Positions 36,101-47,115 of a stretch of DNA of 64,000 bases are shown piece by piece. A program made the position numbers and the translations under genes. Source of the stretch: Cerrena zonata (taxonomy: Eukaryota > Basidiomycota > Agaricomycetes > Polyporales > Cerrenaceae); the NCBI GenBank assembly GCA_038087015.1, contig JASBNA010000014.1, forward strand, positions 372,001-436,000. Reading direction: 5' to 3'. The number at the start of each line of letters is the position of its first letter. Within the stretch, counting starts at the first letter, position 1. The notes beneath the pieces are model-generated. The model was not told the DNA's origin and searched no databases. It worked only from the letters and a program-made list of their open reading frames with translations.

Positions 36101-38180
36101 AAGACTGGCACCACTCTCCCGACTGATGCTGGAATCAGTGTTGTACCGTCGATCACGGGCACTGAGACTATTCGTCCTCGATCGGCGACCGTTGTTGGAA
36201 TTACTCCTTGTGAAAGAGTTCTTTACGCGCTCCCAGGTACTCTCTCCACCGCGCTTGGGGGTGGAATCAGCCTCGTCGTGGAACTCTGAGGTGGATGGCG
36301 ACCGTTCTGCCTGAACTGGCGTCGCAACAGACAATCGCATAGGATACATAGGCGGAGAAGCATTGACGACAGGATGATCATGTAAACCAGACGTTGACAG
36401 TGATGGAGGAAAAGGAGACGGTGGTGGGAATATAGGGGTGGGCTCTGGTGAAGTCTCGATTTCGACCACCAATTCCTTGGATATTGGCGAGGAGAGTGCA
36501 GAGTGATCCTCAGCACCTTCTGACATTGGCCCGTCCGTCGAGATGGCTAGATGTTCGTGATCATCAGAAATATCGTCTATTCGTTGCGAAAATACATTCG
36601 CTTCGAGTTCATCCTCTTCATCGGAATCCTCATCGTCGCGGATGGGCATTCGAGGCACTGTAACTATACAGAATGATTAGGCACCGGATTAAACGCATGT
36701 AGATGCACAACATCAAATACTTACCAGGTTCAGCCACCCAGCTGATTTCACTGTCTCTTTCGAAAGCATTACGGGAAGCTGCCCTATTCCTAGGTGCATC
36801 ATACACCTCGGCTTCCTCGTCATCGTCCCCATCTCCGAACGGCTTCTCTTCCTTCAATGGTGTAGCAAACGGACTTGCAGGGAACATATCTCGCTGATGG
36901 ACAGACTTTGAGATGAAGATGGGCACAGACAATCCGGGGGTGGAATCTGTAGAAGTACTTGACGGTGCATCAGAAGCGTGAGCTATTCGTTGCCCAGGTC
37001 TTACAGGCGTGACAGGAAGCCCATAAACCTTGGGTGGCAAGTCATCATCTTCAATGAGAATGCCACGACCACCCATGGGAGGCTCAAGTTCAAAGGCAAC
37101 ATCAGGTTGCTTCTGTGGCTGCCATGGTGGCTCTGTAAGAAGACGATTTTCTGCCGGAAGTGGGACTGAAGGGACCTCGGGGGTGTAATGTGGTGAGGAC
37201 GGGGGCTGTTCTCTGTCGTCTCTGTCGTCGAGGACGGTAGAAACACGGGATGAGCTTCTGTGGGATCGTCTGCGCCTACGTTTGGAGTTTGGAGTTGCGG
37301 CCCTGACAGTGCTTTCTTCACCACCGCTTGTGATTTCACCATCCGTATTGTTAAGTCGACCATGCAAGCGATTTAAGAGATTCCTGCGCGCTTCTATACG
37401 TTCTCCACCTGCAACGGTGTTGTTCCTTGTGAGACGACCGAAGGGCGGTGTAGGTGATTGTGAGATAAAGCTCATATCGACAGGCTCTTTCCCACCGACA
37501 AGTTTGGACATGGCCATAGCTCTGGCAGCACCCGCGCTATTCGAACGAAACAGCCCTTTCTGTAGGTCATCTAGAGTAGGTAGAGGTGTGGAGGGATTAG
37601 TACCCGGGTAGAACAGAGGGGGGACCGGGGACATGGGCGATCGTAGCAAACGTGATGCTTGGAGAGCGGCGAAGTGTGAAGGAATCGGGGAGACAAGAGG
37701 CGGGGAAGGAGGAGCATCTTCACCAACAGCGGGTGGGTTCCCTTCGTCTGCGGAGGACTCGCCCGTGTTGATCGTAGGCTTCTGTGGCTTGTTTCGGAGA
37801 TCTTTTGATCCCCTGGACCTGGCTCGTCGCCGTCTGCGAGAAGGTGTACTAGGCCTATCGGTGGGTGGCGCCTCAGATGAGTCCAAGTCCCTGACTGCTG
37901 ATGGTTCTACAGGTTGGTCGGGAGGATTCCCATCTTCGCTTTGCTTTCCCTCCTCCGTTCTCACCGACACGTCCTCTTCCGTGCTGCACACCGGCTTTCC
38001 ATCCGGTTCCTGTTCCCGTTCTCCATCTGGTGATTCGTCGTTTTGAGTACGTTCGCCTTCACTAACGGCTTCATTATGCATAGGTGGTCGACGTCCATCC
38101 TTCATGCGAGGGAGCGAGGCGGCACGCTTCAGTTTAGCTACAGCAGTGGCCCGCTGTTCGGCAACCGTAGAGGATTCCAT
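33198..38180 (-). CDS. large PH/Sec7-like domain protein, catalytic motif missing, frameshifted as read
   Basis: Relative of Arf guanine-nucleotide exchange factors. The start at 38180 gives MESSTVAEQRATAVAKLKRA. The first exon is long, low-complexity and acidic/Ser-rich; the intron is near 36661-36724. The second exon starts with PRMPIRDDEDSDEEDE and is disordered for about 550 residues. A PH-like segment follows (KDRFLFLFSDILVIAKPV, near 34830-34890), then a Sec7-like domain (about 34140-34640) with LGDYLARR, GLRIDKALRVFLL, FSNRWYEAN, VRAIVQLNEVMHG and LTRDFIEAFRRID. The canonical LPGEAQ glutamate-finger motif is replaced by VPQKPGAQEY, so ordinary GEF activity is doubtful. The C-terminal part has a second PH-like end (KRKYMFSVDSPLIRHPW). 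At 33748-33749 a base is missing: VVERA reaches FMRSTFQLAF only if an AA run (TT on the coding strand) had one more base. Confidence 0.75.
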
Positions 38181-38824
38181 GGTACCAAGTACCTCGGACT
38201 CTGTTGGGAGGTTTGTTAATGAGTTTGCCGAAGCGTTATCAGCGATCGTACCTCTGCCGTTGAAATATGTCTGTAGATATGTTTGAGAAATAGACCTCGC
38301 TCTGATAAACGTCGTACATACCTAGTAAATGTAGGGAATGAGATGGTGGAAAGAAAAAGAACAACGTAGTCTAGCGCTCCTGGGTGAAGAACCAATTTCG
38401 GCGGCGGTGAAATGGTCTTCGCAGCGTCTAACCGTACAAATCTGGAACCACCGCCTCACTCCATCCGCAAGGCGGAAAAGTCTCCTATATAAATCTGTGC
38501 TCATATGTTGGGATGTCTGCTTGTCTTTTCTCATGACTATCTTTCTTTCTTGAACAAGCTATCTTTTCCCGCTTACGAATGGCTTGATCTGCACTTATGA
38601 AGACGGACGTGTTTCATGGTATTGTATTGTTTGCCAATTCGAAGTCAAAGCGAGTAGAACGACTACCGACTAAGCATCTGGACTAAGCAAGAATCCAATT
38701 GGCCCAAGTTGTTGAGATTAAACAGTGAGTCTGATGCTTCGTTGACAACGCGAACGGAAATTGGCGGCTGGTCCGGTCGTAGACAGACATCTGACAGGTA
38801 GAACGAGGTCAGCGCACTCTAGAG
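38181..38824. other. upstream region of the Sec7-like gene; open frame continues
   Basis: Upstream of the ATG at 38180 the same minus-strand frame stays open to about 38316 and reads like protein (SISQTYLQTYFNGRGT), but has no Met. An upstream coding exon joined at the TACTAG acceptor near 38317 is possible. The rest, up to the flavin-reductase-like gene, shows nothing. Confidence 0.4.
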
Positions 38825-39971
38825 TTATTTCCGCTCTTCCATGATCTTCTCCACGGAATCCTTTAGTGCCTTCCATGAGGGTCGCGGTACGTCGAAAGCC
38901 TCGCCTAAGCGAACGAATGAGTTACCTTCAAGACGAGCAACTGGCCGAAGTTTAGAGGGATCGATTGTTTTCCGGTCTTCGGTCAGAACAGCATTCCGAA
39001 TATGTATGTGCTTTATGAGACCGATAACGAGAGTTGTAGTAGGTGGTCCATCGGATTCCGAAACAAAGTCAATAGACTTGTATAACTGATCTCAAGGGGT
39101 TAGTCGATATCAAGAGGCATCCATTACTAACACTTACCTCGCATTCTAAGTTGACAGCACTTTCTTTAACTCTGGCCGGTTTGACAGAAACCTTCAGAAA
39201 ACATCTATAGGTAAGCGTGATCGATAGTTCGATAAAAATAGCCTACACTAGGTTCCGGTGTCAATCCACTAACAACCCATTCGTCTACTTCAGATGGAGC
39301 TTCAATAGAGCAAATATTGGCTGCTTCAACAAACGGTTCGCTTATAATATTCACTGTGAACTCCTTGGTAGCGTGAATGTTCTCTCTCGTGTCTTTCGGT
39401 TTCCTTGGACTCAATGAAAGCGAGATGCTGAGCAAAGGCGGGTCATGCGATACCTTGCGGTATCATTGAGTATGATGTTACACAGCACGATCAAGCGCAG
39501 CACATACCACGTTAAAATAACTGTGAATATTTTAGCAACTATCCAACGAATGGTAGAGTAAGACTACCTCATAGGTGCAAGATTCGGAACATGGTCAGCC
39601 GATATAGTAGAGACAAACGCAATCGGTCTTGGGACGACTGCACTTGTCAATAAACGATATAAATCTCTAAAATAAAAGTTATAATGTTGGAGTTGACACC
39701 TAGATAGTACATTTAGTATCAGCGAAATGACATACCTTCCAGTCGTGGTCTTCGTATCCCACGTCTTCCACCCTTGTGTCTCGTCTTGCTTCCATTGCTT
39801 TCCAAGGGTACTGTCAGTCGGTAAGCCATCACCTAAGCTCCATCCGGGTGCAGGTGGTTCAGTAAGTTTAAACGATGGTGTAGGGTTAAATGATGGTCGT
39901 GACGCGTATGAAGCCGAGAAAACGGCCACGGGTGACCTAACGAAGAGCCGGTTTCTGAGACAGCTCAACAT
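38825..39971 (-). CDS. flavin reductase-like domain protein (FMN-binding split barrel)
   Basis: Member of the flavin_reduct family (FMN-binding split barrel), a flavoprotein of unknown substrate; fungal copies are often called flavoprotein oxygenases. The start at 39971 (MLSCLRNRLFVRSPVAVFSASY) looks like a mitochondrial presequence. The barrel begins with DLYRLLTSAVVPRPIAFVSTISADHVPNLAPMS, where VPRPIAFVST is the family motif. Next are DPPLLSISLSLSPRKPKDTRENI, KEFTVNII and CELYKSIDFVSESDGPPTTTLVIG, then VARLEGNSFVRLGEAFDVPRPSW and the end KIMEERK. About five introns, for example near 39675-39733. Stop TAA is at 38825-38827. No frame break was noticed. Confidence 0.82.
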
Positions 39972-41396
39972 CAGAATTGTAAAGTTAAATTCGTAAGATT
40001 CAGAATACGAGTTGTTCAGATGAAGTGGTGTTCAACTCGAAGGAGTGAGGGTACACTTCCAAGCTTCGTTTCATGTCCAAAATTAGTAATCAAGGATATA
40101 ATGATTGCTCTAGACTCGTCTTGGATATCATACTATACACCTTTGAGCAATTCGTTCAATGTAGGAACTTGAGAAAAAATAACAACATAAGTAACTTATA
40201 CTTATAATCCTTTACACTATATATGAAATATGTTAGAATATCTTCTGTGTCTAAAGCCTGAGTTTGATCTAAAGCTTGACTTTAAGAGTATATATACCGC
40301 ACCACCTGACAACACAGATTACTTACAACCAAAGGGGAATCTTCAATACGGCATTAAGTATGTACCAAGCCGTTTTCGCTGAGATTATAAACTACTCAAG
40401 TTCATTTGTCTATGTAAATCGTTTGTTATTTCGGAGACATTGCCATTCTTAGAGCCGGGCCTATTGCCGCGGCATTGCGGCTAGTTGAACCGCTTTGCAA
40501 CGATGCGACAACCTCAAAACTACCCATTGCTCGACGACCGTCGACATACAAAATATCACTATTGGCCAATCTCAGGTGGACTGAGACTGCTCACAGTAAA
40601 TGGCGCGCGAGAGGCTTATTGTTTCTCGGCAAGGGTAAGATAACCTTCCAGTGAGAACCTATCTCTACTTATCGTGATTAATTCCACTGCCAGCACCATG
40701 ACTCGAGTTTCAAATATAGATCAACAACATACTAGGATTTCTTCTCTCACATCTCGTAAATATCACTGGCTCTACGAGTATCACGTTGAAGTAGGACACA
40801 ATTCATTCCGAAACCTTCTACTATCCCACTCCGAAAATCAATGCAGTATCCTGGACGGCCGACGTCTAGGCACTACTGATGGCAGCACCACAAAACTGTG
40901 AATCTGTTCACACCCGTCTTGAACCTAGATTGAATGCCTTTTCCGACATTTATTTGAAAGTCTTACTCGTGATGATTGACATTTGCATTTTTTATTGGCT
41001 GTCATATGCTGACCCGGAAAAACCCTTCGGTGCCTTTCATTCATGGCCCCACTCCATTTGAAGAGCATAGGTACGAATGCTACGATAACGGATAACGACC
41101 CTACATAATCCGACAAGGGACAAGTATGGTAAATGTTCATCCATTTCAACCAACTTGGAGAGTGTCGACGGACGGTGCCTTTTCGGTTCGCAGAGAATAT
41201 CATATCTTGGCGATATGGTACTTACGCTGCATTCATTCGCCCTGTCTGATGCGTTCCTCTATGACGGATGTGCAACTTCCTCGACGGCTACGTCGGTAGC
41301 AACTGCTTCACGAGGACTATCGTATTGCAATGAACACCTCTCGCCCGCGCATGCTACTGACCTCATGCATGACAAACTCACGGCGAGCATGCTGGG
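39972..41396. other. divergent intergenic region, AT-rich
   Basis: 1.4 kb between the flavin-reductase-like gene and the hydrophobin. 40080-40440 is distinctly AT-rich. No coding frame is recognisable. Long upstream regions are usual for developmentally controlled hydrophobin genes. Confidence 0.5.
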
Positions 41397-41402
41397 TATA
41401 AG
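41397..41402 (+). promoter_or_regulatory. TATA box of the hydrophobin gene
   Basis: TATAAG, in GGGTATAAGTACAAGG, lies 86 bases upstream of the ATG at 41483. Confidence 0.5.
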
Positions 41403-41482
41403 TACAAGGAGGGTAGGTGCTGTATCGACATCCTCAAGCAATTCCAACGTTCTCTACTACTCACTTACCACCAGCAGCCAAC

Positions 41483-42107
41483 ATGTCTCGCATTTCTGCT
41501 CTCATGGTCCTCTCCCTTGCTCTCTTCGCAGTCGCTACACCCAACCCCGGCCCTCAAGGTGAAGTCAAGCGTTGGGGCAGTCCCTCTCAGAATACTCCCA
41601 CTCCCACTCTTCCTATCCCTGTTCCTACTATTCCTACCATTACCACCGTCACTACCACCACCACTGGGGTTTGCACTGCCGGTGGTGGTAAGCCTCCCGC
41701 CACAACGACCACCGTTACGGTCTCTGCACCCACCGCTACTTCTACCTCTCAATGCAATGTCGGCGCTGTCCAGTGCTGCGACACTGTCACGACTGTACAT
41801 ATGGTTTTGTCTTCTCAACTGTTTCTTGTTGCTAATACCTTCTATAGGCCCAGTCCACCAACGCTAATGCTCTTCTGGGGCTCTTGGGCATTGTCGTTTC
41901 CGACATCAACGCCTTGCTTGGCATCAACTGTAGCCCTCTTTCCGTTATTGGCATTGGCGGAAACAGCTGCTCTGCTAACCCTGTTTGCTGCGAGAACAAC
42001 AGCTTTGTAAGCTTCTATCACCTCCATTCGCCTTTGATCAATACTAAAAGGTACACTAGGGATCTCTTATTTCCATCGGCTGTATCCCCATCATCATCCA
42101 GCTCTAA
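41483..42107 (+). CDS. class I hydrophobin
   Basis: Small secreted amphipathic protein that assembles into rodlet films on hyphae and fruiting bodies. The start at 41483 gives a signal peptide (MSRISALMVLSLALFAVA). The eight-cysteine pattern is complete: C-X6-CC-X32-C-X12-C-X5-CC-X12-C, within the class I spacing. Before it is an unusual Pro/Thr-rich segment (TPTPTLPIPVPTIPTITTVTTTT) with one additional Cys (GVCTAGGG), making nine in the mature protein. Introns are at about 41796-41848 and 42007-42059. The final exon starts at 42060 after ACACTAG and gives GSLISIGCIPIIIQL, with TAA at 42105-42107. The TATA box and leader fit high expression. Confidence 0.92.
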
Positions 42108-42926
42108 GGTAGCGAATGGTGAGGTGTATCTACTACTCAACAATGCCTATAAGTGCTGACTATCACATGCAACAGATATTTATCTGATCGAGTACTATGC
42201 CGAGTGTTGAGCTGCAACCAATTGTGGAGGGAATTTGACATAAGGTCTCGAGGACTATCTTGATAACCAATTTATACGATATGTTTGTTATGGCTATGTG
42301 ATTGTATTGGTATCTCCATTGGATTTTATGGCTGGCTATGACCATGAATATGACGCGACCTTCAAGACTGAGCCTGGGCTTTCTTTCACTATGCATGTTG
42401 TCGAACTAAGACACTTGCCTTTTTGGACCATGATGCGTTCCGGACCGATCGGGAGCCGCTCGATCACTCAAATCATCAATTCGCCGACTCGGAGTCTTGA
42501 AAGCTTGAGTTTCACTGACTCGGAGTGCCAGTGACTCTTGGTTCTCTACACCTTCGAGTCTATCCCGGGTCTTTCAGCTTATCATATCTCACTCTTGTAC
42601 TGCTTTATGCATTCACAAGGCGCTATTTTCACGATATCTGATACCACAACATCATGTAGGTCGTCTAGGATTACGTAGAGGACAAGTTCTACGTGAAAGG
42701 TTTATACCCTGTGTGTCGAATGGTGGCTCAAGGGCGAGCCACCATCCGACATACTTCCAGGGAATTCTCCTATTCACGCATTCCATACCCTTGCATTTTT
42801 CAAAATATTTTGTTTGTGATCTAGGTGCCAAACCCAATAGAATATATCTTCTATCCTAAGACCCGCGATAATGATGGTATAAAATTTGGTACGTGAAGAT
42901 CTCTATGCTACATAAGCTAACTAAAC
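42108..42926. other. convergent intergenic region with a hairpin
   Basis: 0.8 kb between the convergent hydrophobin and TCP11-like genes. It contains two copies of GACTCGGAGT (about 42485 and 42522) and a long hairpin at 42711-42754. No coding frame is recognised. Confidence 0.5.
42711..42754. repeat. inverted repeat, 19-base stem with 6-base loop
   Basis: Arms at 42711-42729 and 42736-42754 (core ATGGTGGCTC / GAGCCACCAT) pair over 19 bases with two mismatches. Each mismatch is a wobble on one strand or the other. The loop is AAGGGC. Confidence 0.8.
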
Positions 42927-44961
42927 CTACTGCTCTTTTTCGTCTTTGATTACCTCGCCCCAAACATCATCTGTCCATTCCACTAGCACCCTCAACTTGC
43001 CCATGACCTCTGTGACACCATCGACCAACGCCGCCTCCTCAAACCCTTTCACAATTAGTGGTTTCTCTACCCGCTTCTCCCTCGCATCATGGATCCCATT
43101 ACCCATCTGAACGGGATTCAACCACATATTTCCTGCTGTCCCGTTTTTCCTATGCGCGTCCCCCCTCCCCGTTTGCATGTGTATGCCAGCTGCCGATGGC
43201 GCAACCTTGGGCTCAGGAGGTTCTAGCAACCTCTCTGCCATAGCGTTAACTAACCGTTTGGTGAGTAACATGAATACAGGATCGGAGTCTCGCAATGTGC
43301 GATCCACAGCTGCGCGTAATCGTTTCTCTTCCTCTTCCTCTACGGTACCACCGACAGACCTTCGCGCCTGGACAATCTCATCAGCTAGGTGAATGAGCTT
43401 GGTGTCACTCGTTCCAGGCTGATTCTCGATTTCTGCTTTGAGAAGAATCCATACTCGACGAGTAAAGGAAGAAGACGGATCGGTAGACTCCGTCGAGGCA
43501 GGAAGTCGTACCAAGGATCGGAGGGATGCCGCGATGACCAATCCTTGCAGATAATTCTGTATCATAAGCAGGCTCGGGGTTACGAAGAATAGTGGTGGCG
43601 GGAGGCTATTTGGTGGTGCAGATTGGGAGGGAGCAGACGAATCATCTACAGATCGTATCTCGCCTGAAGGTTGTATTTCTCCGGTCTGCGTTGGTAGTTT
43701 GCAAGAAACACCAACAGGTGTTCCAAGAGCCTGCATGAGTCGAACACGCCATTTCTGGTGGTAAGATGGGGTGCGCGAGGTAGTGATCGTAGATGAATTC
43801 AGTTTGGCCATCCATTCTTTCCACAGTGCACGGATTTTGTCCTCTCCCCATAAACTATGAATGAGCTCCCGCTCTCGTACGGTCGTATTCGCAACGATCC
43901 ACTTGTGCAGTTGTTTCTCGCCCATAGTGCCCAAAACAAACTGCGATAAATCTTTCTTCATTTGCTCAGCAAATTTCAATGTATCCCGAACGGTCTCGAC
44001 GATTAGCTGAGGGAGGTTTGAGGGAATTGGGTCATTAAGCCTGGCCAAGAGGGTATCAATAACAGCATCCCGAGAAGGTGCACATCTTTCTCTCAGTGCT
44101 GCTAGTGTTTCACGGAGATGACCGATAGCGGAACGAAGAGGTGCGGATGTTGGTGAAAGGGGGGAAGAGAGGGTTATGAGAACAGGATGACCAGGTGGCA
44201 GAAGATCAGCGATAGCCACATGTAAATCGTCATACAATTTCTTCAGTCTTGGCATCTCAACAGCAGGAGCTGGGTTCGACAGGGACTCGAGTGCCTGGAG
44301 CGAAATATTCGATGTGATTTTAACTTGCATCAAAGGGTAGAAGGTTGGATTATTTTACCTCGTCCCAAAATACTTTGTGCACCATGTCTTCGACTTGAGA
44401 TCGTAAAGCGGCCGTAGGGTCCTCACTTGCATGTGCCTCTGGGTCTATCGCGACAGAAAGCAGCGATTTACCGGGAGGCAAAATCGCCTCCGGGTCTGTA
44501 GCTAATTGGTGTAAAAGCCATGTTTGATTGAGTGTTTCGACTAGCTCGGCTGGAAGTAATGTAGTGTAGATGGCAGTATCAGGGAAAGTAGGTGCTGAAG
44601 GTGGTGGGGCAACTATTGGTTTCGAGTTCAAAGGTCCGGGAGAGTCGCCCGATCCGGATGTTTCTGTCGACCCACTAGGTGTACGAGGCCTGCCAGACTT
44701 CTGGCTTGGAGGGATCTTCGCGAGTTCATAGACCAAGTCCTGGAGCAAATACTCTTTCTCTGGTGTTCGTTCCCATACTCCGTCGGCTTCTAACTTCTCA
44801 AGGTCCGATCTCAGCACCTCTAGGAACGCGTGTAAGTTGTCTGAGGTTAAACTGTCGCGTGCCTGGTTTAAGTGGTGTATAGTTTCCTGTAAAAGTCTGC
44901 TATCGGGCTGTTGCTTGTATTTTTCTTGTAAATTGTCAAGAAGCGCATCTATTGCAGACAT
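42927..44961 (-). CDS. T-complex protein 11 domain protein (SOK1-like)
   Basis: TCP11-family protein; the yeast member Sok1 suppresses loss of protein kinase A, so a role near cAMP signalling is inferred from family knowledge. The start at 44961 gives MSAIDALLDNLQEKYKQQPD. Exon 1 ends MVHKVFWDE near 44358. An intron of about 65 bases (GTAAAA to CTCCAG) joins it in phase 0 to ALESLSNPAPAVEMPRLKKLYDDLH. Using this junction gives one 650-residue protein instead of two shorter frames. Later segments include LRSAIGHLRETLAALRERCAP, RDAVIDTLLARL, KFAEQMKKDLSQF, PSLLMIQNYLQGLVIAASLRSLVRLP and TLRDSDPVFMLLTKRLVNAM. The stop is after KDEKEQ at 42927. It is divergent from the alcohol dehydrogenase with 311 bases between starts. 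Confidence 0.82.
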
Positions 44962-45272
44962 GACTACTTGGTGAACAGCGAATTATGAGGTGAAGAACTG
45001 TACTAAAACGCTGGTATGAAGGGGTATTAGGACAAGGGTACCGCAGCTACAGCAGCCAAACTCTGAGAGTCACTTTAGTTTATCTTCGCTGCTTACTCAG
45101 TACTACACTTTCGATTCCAAAAAATGACGTAAGTACTGTGTTTGATGAGACGGCCCGGAGAGCCGACAAGTGAATGTTCTTGCTCAAAACCACGATGGCG
45201 GTTTGTATGATATGGACTAATATTCCTCTCTCGTTCATATCCATCTCTTGTAAATCCCCGTAGATCCAAGCC

Positions 45273-46885
45273 ATGTCCTCCGAGACGCGCTCTGGTGAGC
45301 AACGTGTAGTCCGTTTCCATCCTCCGTCATTCGACATTCGGGTGGAGACCGTCCCTATTCCTCAGTCAGCTGCCTTCTTTTCTTTCTGCCATTGACCCAG
45401 GGTTTACGGCCTTAATTCAGGTTGATTGAACCCGATGATGCGATTGTAAAGGTCACTGTAAGTATTACTGTTTGCTACAACGAACTTCGTCTCGTTAAGG
45501 GCGCAACTAGCTCGCAGGCTTGTGTGGAAGTGATCTCCATGTCTATCGCGGCCATGAGGAAGTAGATGCCGTGTGAGCAGTAAAATACTCCTGTTCACCC
45601 CGCACTATCCCTTAAACTCTGTGACCTTAGCATGACTTCAGGTCATGAGTTCGTCGGGGAAGTAATTGCGTTAGGCGAAAGCTTCAAGCCCGGTGTCTCT
45701 GGCCGACCATCCCTCTACTCGACCCTACAAGTTGGTGACAAAGTCGTGTCGCCCTTCACTGTTTCATGTGGAGAATGCCAGTAAGCACGTCCATTTCTTG
45801 AGTCGTGTAGCGCTCAAGCTGGTCAATCATAGCTTTTGTCGAGTGGGATTTTCGGCGAGATGCGTGCATTCTGCATTATTCGGAACTCCCGATCTACCAG
45901 GGGGACAAGCCCAATATGTTCGCGTTCCGAAGGCAGGCGGCACGCTACTTAAGATCGAAGACATCACATCCCTATTCCATGGGCGAACACAACTAGCTGA
46001 TACGTCCCTGATCCTTCTCGCTGATATCTTACCTACCGGAGCTTTCGCTGCTCTCCAAGCGTTACAGCATCCGAAGGTTTCTGCCCTTATTCATGACACG
46101 TCATATCCCTATAATGGATTCGTTCCCAGGCACGTCCCTCTCGACACGGTGCAATTGAATGCGAGCGATCGTACAATAACGTTCGCTGTTATCGGCCTTG
46201 GCCCTGTCGGAATTGTGAGTTCAAAATTCAAATCCTGAATTCAGAAAAATCTCCTTAACTTGATCAGTGTGCGCTAGTCAGCCTTTTAGACATGCTAGAA
46301 GACATCAGCACTATTACCTATCAAGTGGTTGCAATAGATCCAAATGTTTCCAGGCGAGAGAAGTGCCAGTCTGTTCTGACGTCTATAGAATCGGGCGTAA
46401 AGTCTGCACAGGTGGTTGTAGCTGACATCGACGAGAGTAAAAACATTGTGAAGGATTGGACTGGTGGTGTAGGATGCAATGCAGTGCTCGAAGTGAGTTA
46501 CACTGTCCTATCAATATTGTCGAGCATATTTAATGGTCGAATCTAGGTCGTTGGCAACAACAGTGCTCTAACATTGGCTTACGATATCGTCCGTCCCTTC
46601 GGTGTCATTAGTTCGGTAGGCGTACATCAAGGACCTCCCCTTCCGTTCACAGGAAGAGACGTTTACAACAAGAACGTCTCATTCGAGTTTGGACGATGTC
46701 CCGTTCGGGCGATCTTACCCATCGCCGCTGCTATCCTTCTCAAACGACAGGACGTGTTTGGCGGGGTTGGTGAATCTGCTAGTTTGATCGACAGAATCCT
46801 TGGCTTTGACGAAGCACCCGAAATATACAAGGTATTCAATGAAGGTGGTTGCGGGAAGATACTATTCGATCCATGGAGAAGCTAG
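45273..46885 (+). CDS. zinc-dependent alcohol dehydrogenase (MDR superfamily)
   Basis: Medium-chain NAD(P)-dependent dehydrogenase with the GroES-like fold, oxidising an alcohol or formaldehyde-type substrate. The ATG at 45273 gives MSSETRSGEQRVVRF. LAGLCGSDLHVYRGH carries the catalytic Cys and the adjacent His region. TSGHEFVGEVIALG is the GHE zinc motif, and CGECHFCRVGFSARC the partly reduced structural-zinc loop. AVIGLGPVG is the Rossmann motif, AIDPN the cofactor-binding acid, and VVGNNSALTLAYDIVRPFG is typical of the family. About six introns; one uses the GTGAGC donor near 45594 to give VDAVMTSGHE. The end is GGCGKILFDPWRS. It is convergent with a P450 gene only about 230 bases away, so it may belong with the P450 pair metabolically. 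Confidence 0.85.
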
Positions 46886-47115
46886 GTCAGGAATTGGGTA
46901 AGTGTTCTGAACCTCACACGCAAACCACTTCGACAGCTTTGACTGCAGGTAGAAATTTTTCGGGAAGTCATATCACAATGTATTCAATCATCTCTAAATC
47001 AAGGTACCTATGTCCTCAACGAGCCCTGTCGTGATAAATATAGTGACTCGCAGGAGGTGTTACACAATGCTATGTACACTCTCGGTCTCCATTTACACCT
47101 CCGCAACAGCCATCT

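Noticed and set aside
44333..44360. Two adjacent genes at 42.9-44.3 and 44.3-45.0 kb
   Set aside because: A 65-base intron with GTAAAA donor and CTCCAG acceptor joins them in phase 0 into one TCP11-type protein.
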